A DNA stretch of 64,000 bases from the NCBI GenBank assembly GCA_013285645.1, contig JABDHJ010000010.1, positions 1 to 64,000 on the forward strand, given 5' to 3'. Source of the stretch: Verrucomicrobiota bacterium. GTDB lineage: Bacteria > Verrucomicrobiota > Verrucomicrobiia > Methylacidiphilales > UBA1321. The translations under genes and the position numbers were made by a program. This document shows, one piece after another, positions 1 to 9,589 of the stretch (positions are counted from its first letter, which is position 1; each line of letters begins with the position of its first letter). The notes under the pieces were generated by a model. It was not told the DNA's origin. It was given only the letters and a program-made list of their open reading frames with translations, and made no database searches.

Positions 1-2
1 GT

Positions 3-848
3 GATTCCACCAGTTCAACGGGCATTGGACCACCGTATAGCGCAATCACGGGGAAAGGGCCTCCGGATCACCTGTTCATGGATCTGTTCAACATGCCGGT
101 GGTGGAACCATATCCGATTTCGGAACCGCTTTCGACCGCAGGTCGGGTGAATATGAATTATCAGATCGTTCCGTTCACCTATATCCAACGGAGCACCGGT
201 GTGCGTGCCGTGCTTAAAGCCGAGCGCATGACGGTTATTCCCAACAGCGCATCCAATGTTTACAAGGGCATTAATTCCGGCAGCGGAATCGCAAACAACG
301 ACACCACCAATAATTATCATGTCCCGATCAATGTGGATCAAACCCTATTGGGCTTTGAGGATTGGTTTAATGGAACAACGACCGGGACGAAGGACATTTT
401 CCGTTCCGCCACGCAAATCTGCGATCTGTATCTCTATCCCTTATACGATTCGAATTCGAGCAGCGGGCCGAGCTATGATTCCCAAAACGTGAACATCACG
501 GCTTTTTGGCAAGCGCACCTTCTGACGGGAGACAATAACCTGGAACGTCCTTACGCGAATATCTATCCCCGGCTGACGACGAAATCGAATACGTTCACGG
601 TGCATTATTGCGTGGAGACGCTGAAGACGGTGGTGGGAGAGGCGGACAACACGTGGGATGAGACCAAGGACGTTGTGACCGGCCAATATCGCGGATCGAG
701 CACGATCGAGCGTTATGTCGATCCGAACGATTCAACCATTCCGGATTTCGCCACCGGGGCTGCAGCGATCAGCAGCACGGGCCCCGGCACCGCGCTCGAC
801 AGGTACTATAAATTCCGGGTGGTGAGCACGAAACAATTTGCACCGTGA
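3..848 (+). CDS. Verru_Chthon cassette protein A, C-terminal part
   Basis: The reading frame is open from the left edge, so this is the C-terminal ~280 residues of a longer protein. The visible stretch with NMPVVEPYPISEPLSTAG followed by VNMNYQIVPFTY resembles the conserved C-terminal block of the Verru_Chthon cassette protein A family, known from Verrucomicrobia and thought to belong to multi-gene pseudopilin-like cassettes. The stop overlaps the GTG start of the next gene (GTGA), so translation of the two is probably coupled. Function is unknown beyond association with type IV pilin-like proteins. Family identity is from memory of the motif; the missing N-terminus prevents a length check. 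Confidence 0.75.
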   Translation, partial: DSTSSTGIGPPYSAITGKGPPDHLFMDLFNMPVVEPYPISEPLSTAGRVNMNYQIVPFTYIQRSTGVRAVLKAERMTVIPNSASNVYKGINSGSGIANNDTTNNYHVPINVDQTLLGFEDWFNGTTTGTKDIFRSATQICDLYLYPLYDSNSSSGPSYDSQNVNITAFWQAHLLTGDNNLERPYANIYPRLTTKSNTFTVHYCVETLKTVVGEADNTWDETKDVVTGQYRGSSTIERYVDPNDSTIPDFATGAAAISSTGPGTALDRYYKFRVVSTKQFAP

Positions 849-1549
849 TTAACCGATTCACATCTCGCAGTCCTGGAAAGAGCAAGGCCGCTGGCTTCAC
901 GCTGGTGGAGTTGCTGGTGGTCATGGCGATTCTCGCGATCCTGACGGCGGCGTCGGTCTCGACTTTCCGCAGCGTGAGTTCCGCGCTCGGACTGTCGACG
1001 GCGGGGCAATTGATCACGAGCGAAATCACGACGGCGCGACAGACGGCGTTGACGTATAGTGAAACGGTGGAAGTTCGATTTTATTACTATACGGACTTGA
1101 TGACGGGCACATCGCAGTACCAGTCGCTCCAGACTTTTGGCAGCACGGACGGAACCAATTTTACGCAGATGGACCGGATCAGTTATCTTCCGCCCAGCAT
1201 TATGATCAGCTTCGCGACCGGGACATCCTCCACCGCGCTTTCGTACCCTTTTGGGGAGAGCAATACGACGGTGAATCCCATGACGACGCCGAATGCCGTG
1301 ACGGGGGCGCAATCGATTCCCGGGACGGTGGGGTTGAATTACACGTACAAGGTTTTGCGGTTCAAGCCGGGCGGCAGCATCGACTACATCATACCGACGA
1401 GCGGATCGCCCTCGGGATGGCCACCGGCGTCGTGGTATATCACGCTCTTTGAAAAGAAGTATGCGTCGGCGAGTAATGCAGCGATCAAGAATTATATCAC
1501 GATTAATGTGGATTCGACGGACGGACGGGTTCGGACGTTTCAGCCGTAG
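845..1549 (+). CDS. Verru_Chthon cassette protein D (type IV pilin-like)
   Basis: The 234-aa protein has a prepilin N-terminal methylation motif at about residues 17-40 (GFTLVELLVVMAILAIL), with the Glu five residues after the cleavage-site Gly and one hydrophobic helix. A prepilin peptidase would cut before the Phe. The rest is a Ser/Thr-rich globular domain with an IPGTVGLNYTYKVLRFKPGG stretch like Verru_Chthon cassette protein D. It starts with GTG inside the stop of protein A. The role is probably envelope pseudopilus assembly or secretion, but no function is established for the family. Confidence 0.8.
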   Translation: MINRFTSRSPGKSKAAGFTLVELLVVMAILAILTAASVSTFRSVSSALGLSTAGQLITSEITTARQTALTYSETVEVRFYYYTDLMTGTSQYQSLQTFGSTDGTNFTQMDRISYLPPSIMISFATGTSSTALSYPFGESNTTVNPMTTPNAVTGAQSIPGTVGLNYTYKVLRFKPGGSIDYIIPTSGSPSGWPPASWYITLFEKKYASASNAAIKNYITINVDSTDGRVRTFQP

Positions 1550-1585
1550 GGTGGCTGGCCTGTGAGGGGCATCGGTCTAATGGGG

Positions 1586-1609
1586 CGGATAGGTCGGATA
1601 GGTCGGATA
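1586..1609. repeat. short tandem repeat cggataggt
   Basis: A 9-bp unit (cggataggt) is repeated about 2.7 times in the gap between the pseudopilin gene and the GH36 gene. No function is evident. Confidence 0.6.
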
Positions 1610-1682
1610 CAGTGGACGCCATGGCAGGAAAGCGATGCCCTTCAAGAGGTGTTATGAGTTGTAAAAATTGGCTTAACGAGGC

Positions 1683-3284
1683 ATGTTAGAGGTAATTGTG
1701 ATTCCACTGACCGTTTTTCGGCAGCCGTCCAATGTGCGGGTGCACACAGAATTGGCGCGGCATACGATTCGAGCGCGTAACAGCAAGAGTGTCTGGCAAC
1801 ATGAAGACATCGGAGTGGCGACGCGTCTGAAGGACGATGGCCTGCATGTTGAACTGAGCAGCCCCAAATCGGCGGTGCGCTATGTCGAGCTTCGCTGGCA
1901 GCAGCGTGTTCCCGAGCGGATGAAGTATTTGGGCGATCATTGGGAGCGCGGTTATGGAGACCTGTCCTGGACGGGCATGACGCCGGACAAGCCGATGCCG
2001 TGGTATTTCTTTGTCTTTGATGGAGCTGAGATTTTTGGCTGCGGGGTGAAGACCGGCGCCCAGGCCTTTTGCTGGTGGAATGTCGATCCACACGGCATCA
2101 CGCTCTGGATGGATGTGCGCTCAGGCGGAGTCGGGGTGAGGCTGGGATCGCGGAAGATCGAGATGGCCACGGTAGTGGAGCGGCTTTCGCAGGAAAACGA
2201 GACGACTTACGAAGCGGCCACGCATTTTACCGCGATGCTCTGCGATCAACCGTTGCTGCCGAAGCAGCCGGTCTACGGCGCAAACAATTGTTATTACGAT
2301 CCCTCCTACGACCATCGATCGCGGGAACGGATTTTACAGGACACCAAGCTGCTCGCCGACCTCGCAGGCAATAGTGCGAACCGCCCCTTTTCAATGATAG
2401 ACGACGGTTGGGAAAATGCGTCCAGTCTTGCCGCCTCCCCATGGCGCAGCGGGAATGAACGGTTCCCGGACATGGCGGGTCTCGCCGGGCAGATCAAGAA
2501 AATAGGCGCGCGTCCCGGCATCTGGTATCGACCACTGCTGGCCAATCAGGATGTGCCGAAGTCGTGGATACTGGCGGGCCGTCAATCTCTCGTCGGGCAG
2601 GGAAAAAGCATCATGGACCCGACGATTCCGGAAGTGCTTGAGCGGATCAAGCAGGATGTCGCCCGGATGGTCGACTGGGGTTACGAATTGATCAAATACG
2701 ACGACACAACGCATGACACGCTGGGCTACTGGGGTGAAATCATGGGCAGTCGAATCACGGGCGATGGCTGGCAATTTTCCGATCAATCGCGGACTAATGC
2801 GGAAATCCTGATGTCGATTTACAGTGCCATCCGGCAAAGCGCGGGCGAGACGTTGCTGATGGGCTGCAACACTGTGGGGCATCTTTGCGCAGGACATGTT
2901 CACATTCAGAGGATCGGCGACAATACGAGCGGCCACGAATGGTTGAGGACGCGCAAGATGGGCATCAATTCGCTCGCCTTTCGCGGGATGCAGCACGGTC
3001 ACCTTTTTGCGACCGATGCGGATTGCGTGGGTCTGACCAGTCAGATTCCCTGGCGGTTGAACGACCAATGGATGGAGTTGCTGGCGGCGAGCGGGACGAG
3101 CATGTTCGTTTCGACGCAGTCCAATTATGTGAAGGAAAAACAGAAGACGGCGTTGAGCCGGGCGTATGACCGGGCGTCCCGGCCGCAACCGCTGGTGCAA
3201 CCGATCGACTGGATTGAAAACTCCTGCCCGACCCGCTGGAAATCGGGCGAGGAGTTCTTTGAGTTCAATTGGTGGAACGCCTAA
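1683..3284 (+). CDS. GH36-type alpha-galactosidase-like glycoside hydrolase
   Basis: A 533-aa protein with a GH-D clan barrel. The strand-end motif LIKYDD near residue 340 supplies the likely nucleophile Asp, and RIGDNTSG near residue 413 the likely acid/base Asp. An FSMIDDGW motif earlier in the barrel is typical of GH36/GH27. I see no clear signal peptide, so a cytoplasmic enzyme acting on imported alpha-galactosides is inferred. The ATG has only a GAGG one base upstream; a GTG at 1698 preceded by AGAGG at 5 bases is an equally good start. It lies directly upstream of an AraC regulator and a second GH36-type gene, a sugar-use cluster. Substrate specificity cannot be read from the sequence. 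Confidence 0.8.
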   Translation: MLEVIVIPLTVFRQPSNVRVHTELARHTIRARNSKSVWQHEDIGVATRLKDDGLHVELSSPKSAVRYVELRWQQRVPERMKYLGDHWERGYGDLSWTGMTPDKPMPWYFFVFDGAEIFGCGVKTGAQAFCWWNVDPHGITLWMDVRSGGVGVRLGSRKIEMATVVERLSQENETTYEAATHFTAMLCDQPLLPKQPVYGANNCYYDPSYDHRSRERILQDTKLLADLAGNSANRPFSMIDDGWENASSLAASPWRSGNERFPDMAGLAGQIKKIGARPGIWYRPLLANQDVPKSWILAGRQSLVGQGKSIMDPTIPEVLERIKQDVARMVDWGYELIKYDDTTHDTLGYWGEIMGSRITGDGWQFSDQSRTNAEILMSIYSAIRQSAGETLLMGCNTVGHLCAGHVHIQRIGDNTSGHEWLRTRKMGINSLAFRGMQHGHLFATDADCVGLTSQIPWRLNDQWMELLAASGTSMFVSTQSNYVKEKQKTALSRAYDRASRPQPLVQPIDWIENSCPTRWKSGEEFFEFNWWNA

Positions 3285-3307
3285 CCACAAGTCAGGCGTC
3301 ACGCTCC

Positions 3308-4147
3308 ATGTCTTCTGTTGAATTAGTAACGCCGACGAGTAATTGCGAACGGTTTCGCTGCTTTCAGGGCTGGCATCGCTCGCGTAGCGATTCGGCGAAT
3401 CTCACCGACCAGGAGTTGTGGCTGGTCTGGGCCGGGCACGGCCAAATGCGGACGCAGGACCAGGAATATGAATTACGCCCAGGCTTTTGTGTGTGGATGC
3501 GTCCGGGCCGGATCTATGATGCATCGCAGGACGAGAATGATCGTATCGGCCTGACGTTTATTCATTTTAGTTTTCAGAACCAGACGCTCAATCGCGCGCA
3601 TGATTTTCCGGAATTCTATAATGTTGGCGATTTGAATTACGTCGATACGGTGACTCGGCGCGTCGTGGAAATCATGCGTCAGCACGATGCCCCGCCGGAC
3701 CTCAAGTCGACAGCGGGCCTGCTGCTCTCCGGGTTGCTGCTCGATCTGGTGACCAAATTTCGCTATGAAGACAAGGCTCCGACGAATCCCGTGGCGCGGC
3801 ATCACACGGAATTGATTCAGCAAACGGTGCGACATATTTATGAGTCAGTGGAGGCCCCCTTGAGCGTCAAGGAGCTGGCGAAAAAGGCAAGCTACAGCCC
3901 GGCGCATTTCAGTTCGCTGTTCAAGAAAGTGACGGGGCAAACGGTAGAGGCGGTGATCGTCCAGGCGCGCATCGACAAGGCACGGCAGTTGTTGCGGCGA
4001 TCGGATCTTTCCATCGGGCAGATCGCCGAGGCGGCCGGTTACCGGGACGTCTATTTCTTTTCGCGGCAGTTCAAATTCAAGACGGGACAGACTCCAACGC
4101 AATATCGCGCGGCGCAATTGGAGGAGTTGAGCAAGAGTCCGAAATAG
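3308..4147 (+). CDS. AraC family transcriptional regulator
   Basis: An ~280-aa regulator with an N-terminal cupin-like sensing domain (containing MRTQDQEYELRPGFCVWMRP) and a C-terminal double helix-turn-helix of about 100 residues (SVKELAKKASYSPAHFSSLF, then IGQIAEAAGYRDVYFFSRQF), the AraC/XylS signature. The frame is open upstream to a TTG at 3269 that would overlap the preceding gene; the ATG at 3308 gives a 23-bp gap and is preferred. Its place between two GH36-type genes suggests that it senses a galactoside-type sugar and controls this cluster. That is inference from position. Confidence 0.88.
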   Translation: MSSVELVTPTSNCERFRCFQGWHRSRSDSANLTDQELWLVWAGHGQMRTQDQEYELRPGFCVWMRPGRIYDASQDENDRIGLTFIHFSFQNQTLNRAHDFPEFYNVGDLNYVDTVTRRVVEIMRQHDAPPDLKSTAGLLLSGLLLDLVTKFRYEDKAPTNPVARHHTELIQQTVRHIYESVEAPLSVKELAKKASYSPAHFSSLFKKVTGQTVEAVIVQARIDKARQLLRRSDLSIGQIAEAAGYRDVYFFSRQFKFKTGQTPTQYRAAQLEELSKSPK

Positions 4148-4349
4148 GGGCGGGGCGGGGGAATTGAACTCTCCGGATTGCAGAACGGAAAGAGATCGTA
4201 GAGTAAATAAGTGTAAAAGAATCCAAGGTTTAGTCCATTGCCGCGCAGGCGGCGATATCGGAGGATGAGGGACAGGCTGACCACCCGAAATCCGCACCGT
4301 GTGCGAGTCGTGGTGGAGGGCAAAAGATGAACCGAAGCCCTCAACGTTT

Positions 4350-6362
4350 ATGCCACTTACTTTATCCAAGCCTGAGCGAGTCTTTCAGCGGGCGATCCAC
4401 TTGAATGGACATTCGCCGCAGCGAAACTGGTTGAACCTTGATTCGTCGTGTCGCTGGTCGGGCTCGAGCGGTTTTATTTATTCGAACCGGTCGCTGCAAA
4501 AGCCGGTGGAAAAACTTGGCCTGTTACGACCGGAGAACGTCAGGCGCTGGACGGCGATTGGGACTTACCAGAGCCCTTACTGGAATCAAGTGAGGCAGGG
4601 AACGGACTGGAAAGATGTTCCTGCCCAGACCCAGTTTCTGATTTGGGAGCAGACCGGCGGGGATTTCGGCATTTTGCTTCCCCTTCTTTGCGGGGATTAT
4701 GTCGTCACGTTGCAGGGCGAAAAAAATGGACTTCGCGTGATGGCGACCACCGGCCGTAAAAGCCAGCCGGAATCCGATCCGGTGATTGCCTACGCTGCAA
4801 CGGGGCGGGACATTCATGCGCTGGTGGAGGAATCCTTACAGGCGGTTGCGGCGCACACCAAATCGTTTCGACTACGCGTGGAAAAGAAAGTGCCCGCGTT
4901 TGTCGATTATCTGGGCTGGTGCTCGTGGGACGCATTTTATTCCAAGGTCGATGAACGAAAATTTCTTTCCGCGTTGCGTTCTTTTCGCGAGGGAAGAATC
5001 CAGCCGGGATTCGTGATTCTTGATGACGGCTGGCTGGACAACAAAGGCGACCTTCTTTGCGGCTTCTCGATGAATGAGAAAAAGTTTCCTGGCGGACTGG
5101 CCGCGCTGGTGCGGCAGTCGAAAGGAGAATTCGGCGTCAAAATTTTCGGAATCTGGCACGCGTTGAACGGATACTGGGGCGGCGTGGACCCGCAAAGTCC
5201 GCTGGGAACTAAGTATGATGTGCTCAAGAGCGCAGGGTTGATCCGACCATGGGAGGGCGACAAACAGGATCGGCTTTACCTGGTAAATCCGGAACAGGCG
5301 GCGCGGTTTTTTACGGAATTTCATGATACGCTGAAGGCAGGCGGAGTCGACATGGTCAAGGTGGACGGACAGTCCGCGCTGGCGGAATTTACGCGGCCAT
5401 ATTTCGGGCGGGTTTCGGCGATGCGCTCTTACCAGCGGGCGTTGCAGTCCTCGGCGATGCGGCATTTCGACGGCGGCATGATCCACTGCATGAGCAACGG
5501 ACTGGATGTGGCGTATCAACTGGAACAGACGTTGGTCTGGCGCAACTCGGACGATTTTTTTCCGCGGAGGAATTCATCGGCGCAGCAAATTCACGTCCAC
5601 ACCAACGCGCTGAATAATCTTTGGACCAGCACTTTTGCGTTGCCTGACTGGGACATGTTCCAAAGTCACAATCGCTGGGCGGAATTTCATGCTGCGGCGC
5701 GGGCCCTTTCGGGCGGGCCCATTTATGTTTGCGACAAACCGGGCAAGCAAAACTTCCGCATCCTACGCCGACTAGCTTCAAATGACGGGCGCGTCTGGCG
5801 CTGCGATCGCCCTGCGTTGCCTGCTACGGAATCGATTTTCGTCAATTGCCGGACGGAGCCGATTTTGCTGAAGATCCATAATCGCAGCGGAACGATGGGC
5901 TTGATTGGATTTTTCCATTGCAGTGAAGTGAGGAAGCCGCTGCGGGGTTCGTATTCGCCAGCGGATATTCCGGGGTTAAGCGGGAGCCATTTTATCGCGC
6001 GGAGTTATTCCAGCGGGCACGTCGAAGAAATGGATTTGAGCGAACAGGCCCCTGTGATTTTGCCGCGGATGGGATTTGAGATCGTTACGATTTCGCCGGT
6101 GCTGGGAAGTTGGATCGCGCCGCTGGGACGGCTTGACCGGTACACGGGAGTGACGTCACTTGCTGCGGTTTCGATTTTGGCTGACGGTGATTGCCGAATC
6201 GCGATGCGAGAGAGCGGACGGTATTTGTTTTGGTGCAAGCAGGCGGCAAGCGCGACCGACGAGCGGGGTGGGGCTGTGCCTTTTAACTATAATCGGAAGA
6301 CACGGCTTTTGACGGTGGAGATGAAAGCGGCGGGAGTGGTTTTGATTGCGAGGGTTGGGTAG
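4350..6362 (+). CDS. Raffinose synthase/Sip1-like GH36 alpha-galactosidase
   Basis: A ~670-aa protein. Motifs in order: GWCSWDAFY, FVILDDGW, MVKVDGQS (nucleophile Asp), RNSDDFFP (acid/base Asp), LPDWDMFQS and ALSGGPIYVCDKPG. This set is characteristic of the raffinose synthase/seed imbibition protein branch of GH36. Bacterial members are usually alpha-galactosidases rather than synthases. The frame extends to a GTG at 4299, but the ATG at 4350 fits the family N-terminus better. No signal peptide is obvious. It is the third gene of the GH36-AraC-GH36 cluster, and with 200 bp before it may have its own promoter. Confidence 0.85.
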   Translation: MPLTLSKPERVFQRAIHLNGHSPQRNWLNLDSSCRWSGSSGFIYSNRSLQKPVEKLGLLRPENVRRWTAIGTYQSPYWNQVRQGTDWKDVPAQTQFLIWEQTGGDFGILLPLLCGDYVVTLQGEKNGLRVMATTGRKSQPESDPVIAYAATGRDIHALVEESLQAVAAHTKSFRLRVEKKVPAFVDYLGWCSWDAFYSKVDERKFLSALRSFREGRIQPGFVILDDGWLDNKGDLLCGFSMNEKKFPGGLAALVRQSKGEFGVKIFGIWHALNGYWGGVDPQSPLGTKYDVLKSAGLIRPWEGDKQDRLYLVNPEQAARFFTEFHDTLKAGGVDMVKVDGQSALAEFTRPYFGRVSAMRSYQRALQSSAMRHFDGGMIHCMSNGLDVAYQLEQTLVWRNSDDFFPRRNSSAQQIHVHTNALNNLWTSTFALPDWDMFQSHNRWAEFHAAARALSGGPIYVCDKPGKQNFRILRRLASNDGRVWRCDRPALPATESIFVNCRTEPILLKIHNRSGTMGLIGFFHCSEVRKPLRGSYSPADIPGLSGSHFIARSYSSGHVEEMDLSEQAPVILPRMGFEIVTISPVLGSWIAPLGRLDRYTGVTSLAAVSILADGDCRIAMRESGRYLFWCKQAASATDERGGAVPFNYNRKTRLLTVEMKAAGVVLIARVG

Positions 6363-6377
6363 GAGGAAAGAAGTGAA

Positions 6378-6405
6378 TGGCGCGAAATGGAGTTTGGGAA
6401 CGAGG
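6378..6405 (+). repeat. 28-bp intergenic direct repeat, copy 1
   Basis: The sequence tggcgcgaaatggagtttgg followed by gaacgagg is repeated exactly at 9562-9589. Both copies lie just downstream of a glycoside hydrolase gene. The TTGGGAACGAGG end also occurs in the asd-fmt gap at 27758-27770. It is probably part of a dispersed intergenic repeat. Confidence 0.85.
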
Positions 6406-6439
6406 AGATGAGAAGATAGGAAATCCCCGACGACCTCCT

Positions 6440-6475
6440 GTTCGCTTCGCGAACCCGGACAACCAGTTGTCCGGG
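6440..6475. other. two abutting perfect hairpins
   Basis: GTTCGC-TTC-GCGAAC (6440-6454) is followed, sharing one base, by CCCGGACAAC-CA-GTTGTCCGGG (6454-6475). There is no T-run, so this is more likely a repeat or RNA-stabilising structure than a standard intrinsic terminator. Confidence 0.7.
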
Positions 6476-6617
6476 CCACCTGAAAAGACCTCCCCCGAAG
6501 GCGGCTCATATCATCCGTGAATAGTGCAAAAGAATCGGGGATCGAGCCATTGTCAGATGTGGGGGATTTTCTAGAGTTAGGTTGATTTATTTCCTTTCTG
6601 ATTGGTCCGTCTGTTTT

Positions 6618-9536
6618 ATGAAATCATTGATTCGATTTGTCCTTGGGGGATTTTGTGCGCTTGGAATTGGCGGATTCGCCCTTCGTGGCGATACGGCGGT
6701 CCCTGCTCCGGTTGCCCCACAATTGAGCCTTACGGAGACAGGCGTCGTTATTAATACGGGATCCGAGCAATTTACATTGCCGACGCCTTCGCTGGTCAAA
6801 AATTCGGGCGGGACAATGACGGGTACGATCACCGTGGCGAAGGACGGAAAGAGTTTCGTTGATAAATTCTCCAACGACATGCAGCTCACCGTGAATATGG
6901 AATCGGACGGCAGGACGATCACATATGAGTACACCGCGCCGACTGTCGATGTACGGGGGTTCGGGATGAACATGGATATCCCGATCGATTATGCGAACGG
7001 AGGGAAGTATGGGCTCGGCACGAACGAGATGAAAAGTTTTCCCGCGCAGAAGGGAAAGGATGAGGTGGTCGACAAAGGCGATTACGGAATGTTCCGATTG
7101 CAATCACCGGGCGGCGGCGGCTTTGGAATTAAAATGCCCTCGGGCTGGAACAAGCTGCAGGATGACCGGCAGTTTGGCGGCTCCAAATTTGAGGAGCAGT
7201 ATCTCTACCTTTTTGCGACGTACAACGGGCAGACTTTTTTCTCCGTTACAGTGGGCGATATGGATCCGAAAGTCCTCGCGGCCATACCGGCTCCGACTCC
7301 CTCGATTCCGCCGCCGCCCAAGCCGGTGGTGAAAAAGTTGGTCGATCAGTTTGGGCAACCTCTGGGCAAGGATTATCCCGGGAAGATTGCGACTGAAAAT
7401 GAACTCAAGGCCGATATTGCGGCGGACAAGACTTATTATGATTCACTGACTCCGCCTGCCACCGATATCTATGGCGGACTTCCCGATAGCGGCGCGAAAT
7501 ATAATCTAAAAAAGACCGGCTTTTTTCACGTCGAGAAAATCTCGACCCTTCCCGCAGATGATGCTGAGAAGATGACCCGAGAGATGGCAGAGAAGGCACA
7601 GCGCTTTGTCCTGGTTGATCCCGCAGGAAATCTTTTCTTTGAACTGGGTCTTTGCCCGATCGCTCCGTTGGGCGATTACACACTGACAGGCGGACGGCGG
7701 GACGCGTTTGAGTGGCTGCCTTCGACCCCGGAAGAAAAGGCACAATATAAGTCGTCGTTTCAAGGCGGGTATAAGCCGATCTTTTCGTTTTTCCGGGCGA
7801 ACATGATTCGCAAATACGGCAAGCCGTTCGACGATGAGGAACAATCGGGAATTGCCGCGATGCGCGCGCGTAAGTGGGGTTTCAATGCGGAGGGAGCTTT
7901 TGGCGGCGAGAGCAAAGTGATGGCTTCGATGAATCTTCCCTACACAACATTCGTGCCCATCGGGTTGCCCGTGGTTTCAAGCGAGTGCAAGGTCCACGAT
8001 CCTTTCACGGATGATGCGGAAAAAAAGATGGATGACGCGATGACCAAGGGTCTCGATCCGCACGTGGCCGATCCACTGATCATCGGTTTTTATCTCGGAA
8101 ATGAGGAGCACTTTGAAGATTTGCCGCATTTGGTCCCGTCGCTCAAGGGCAGCAAAGTGGGCGCGAAAAAACGTCTCGTGCAGATGCTGCAGGAAAAATA
8201 CAAGGACATCGCCAAGCTCAACGATGCGTGGCAGCCGAAGGTGCCGGCGCAGACTTTCGATGAGTTGAACGACACGCCGTTGGCGATCACGACGCAAGCG
8301 GCCTCGGACGACATGAAGGATTTCCAGGATCTCTTCACCGATACTTTTTATGGGATGGTTGCCCAGGTTTTCCACAAACATGACCCGAATCATCTTCTGA
8401 TCGGGAGCCGCTGGCAACCGGGTACGGCCAATAGCAAGATCCTGTTGAAAAATGCAGGCAAGTATATGGACGTAATCAGCGTCAATTATTACACGTATGG
8501 TATCGAGAAGGATTTTCTACAAAAGATTCATGACCTGACCGGCGGCAAGCCGCTTCTCATGAGCGAATGGCATTATGGTTCGGCTTCCGATTCCGCCACC
8601 AGCGGCGCGGCGAAGAGCGTGAAGTCGCAGACGGAGCGGGGCATGGCTTATCGCAACTATATCGAGACGGTTGCTACGCTCGGTTATGTGGTCGGTTCCG
8701 AGTGGTTTTCCTATCTGGATGAACCGGTGACGGGCCGCTTTTTCGAGGGGTATAATGGAGAGTCGGGAAATGTCGGAGTAATTAATGGCGTCGATCGCCC
8801 GTATAAGAATGCGTTGGTTGAGATGATGAAAACCAACTATGACATTTATTCGGTTCTTCTGGGAACGCGTCCGCCTTTCCATTATGACGATCCGAAGTTC
8901 AACATCGGGCCGGGCGGCGGGCGCAAGGAAGTCGATGCGCCGATGGCGCTTCCGGGAATGAAGATTGATGGACAGGCGTCCGATTGGCCGGGACGGCCGG
9001 GCGAACATGTTTCCGCGGGCAATCTGGTTCTCGGTCCCGATGCGGGAACGCTTGAGGCGGATTTCAAACTCTGCTGGGACACCGAGAATCTCTACCTATT
9101 TGCGCAGGTGGCGGATTCCACACCGATGATCAATCCGAATACCGGCGACAAGATTTGGGCGGGTGACGCGCTCGAGCTTTTCATTGGTCCGGACAATATC
9201 GATGAAGGTGGCGAACTGGCCTTCACGGACCGACAGATTTTGTTGAGTTGCTCAAAGGAGACAGGGAGCGTCCAATATTATATCGGAGGCTCGCCAACCA
9301 CGGACAAAATTAATATGGAAGTGGTGAAGAATGTTACAGGTGACGGTTATGCCGTTGAGGCCGCGATTCCGTGGAGCGTTCTTCATATGAAGCCGGAGGA
9401 AGGCAGGGAATTTCTTTTCGATATCGGCATCGATGACGACACAGGTCATGGCCGGGCGCGGCAGTTGATGTGGAATGGGATTTCGCGCAACTCGGGGGAC
9501 AGGAGCAAGTGGGGCGTGGCGAAATTGGTGAAGTAG
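6618..9536 (+). CDS. Secreted agarase-like GH-A glycoside hydrolase with C-terminal CBM9-like domain
   Basis: A ~972-aa protein. It starts with a signal peptide (MKSLIRFVLGGFCALGIGGF); the frame extends to a TTG at 6582 but the signal peptide fixes the ATG at 6618. A beta-rich N-terminal domain and a Pro-rich linker (about residues 235-250) precede a TIM-barrel region with YLGNEEHF near residue 495 (likely acid/base Glu) and LLMSEWHYG near residue 649 (likely nucleophile Glu), as in beta-agarase-like GH50/GH42-type enzymes. The last ~190 residues (KIDGQASDWPG, then LYLFAQVADSTP) look like a CBM9-type sugar-binding domain. It is probably a periplasmic or extracellular polysaccharide-degrading enzyme. 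The exact GH family is not certain. Confidence 0.78.
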   Translation: MKSLIRFVLGGFCALGIGGFALRGDTAVPAPVAPQLSLTETGVVINTGSEQFTLPTPSLVKNSGGTMTGTITVAKDGKSFVDKFSNDMQLTVNMESDGRTITYEYTAPTVDVRGFGMNMDIPIDYANGGKYGLGTNEMKSFPAQKGKDEVVDKGDYGMFRLQSPGGGGFGIKMPSGWNKLQDDRQFGGSKFEEQYLYLFATYNGQTFFSVTVGDMDPKVLAAIPAPTPSIPPPPKPVVKKLVDQFGQPLGKDYPGKIATENELKADIAADKTYYDSLTPPATDIYGGLPDSGAKYNLKKTGFFHVEKISTLPADDAEKMTREMAEKAQRFVLVDPAGNLFFELGLCPIAPLGDYTLTGGRRDAFEWLPSTPEEKAQYKSSFQGGYKPIFSFFRANMIRKYGKPFDDEEQSGIAAMRARKWGFNAEGAFGGESKVMASMNLPYTTFVPIGLPVVSSECKVHDPFTDDAEKKMDDAMTKGLDPHVADPLIIGFYLGNEEHFEDLPHLVPSLKGSKVGAKKRLVQMLQEKYKDIAKLNDAWQPKVPAQTFDELNDTPLAITTQAASDDMKDFQDLFTDTFYGMVAQVFHKHDPNHLLIGSRWQPGTANSKILLKNAGKYMDVISVNYYTYGIEKDFLQKIHDLTGGKPLLMSEWHYGSASDSATSGAAKSVKSQTERGMAYRNYIETVATLGYVVGSEWFSYLDEPVTGRFFEGYNGESGNVGVINGVDRPYKNALVEMMKTNYDIYSVLLGTRPPFHYDDPKFNIGPGGGRKEVDAPMALPGMKIDGQASDWPGRPGEHVSAGNLVLGPDAGTLEADFKLCWDTENLYLFAQVADSTPMINPNTGDKIWAGDALELFIGPDNIDEGGELAFTDRQILLSCSKETGSVQYYIGGSPTTDKINMEVVKNVTGDGYAVEAAIPWSVLHMKPEEGREFLFDIGIDDDTGHGRARQLMWNGISRNSGDRSKWGVAKLVK

Positions 9537-9561
9537 GGGGCACTACTTGTGCAGATTTAAT

Positions 9562-9589
9562 TGGCGCGAAATGGAGTTTGGGAACGAGG
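9562..9589 (+). repeat. 28-bp intergenic direct repeat, copy 2
   Basis: An exact copy of the 28-bp sequence at 6378-6405, here between the convergent agarase-like and GH16 genes. It is followed at about 9600-9650 by a decayed arm of the CTTGTCGAAGG-type repeat (caagctcaggatgactaatg). Confidence 0.85.

Noticed and set aside
4148..4200. On the minus strand TTCTGCAATCCGG followed by TTCAATTCCCCC resembles part of tRNA-Cys.
   Set aside because: No acceptor, D-arm or proper T-stem can be built and the 5' half is absent, so chance similarity is more likely.
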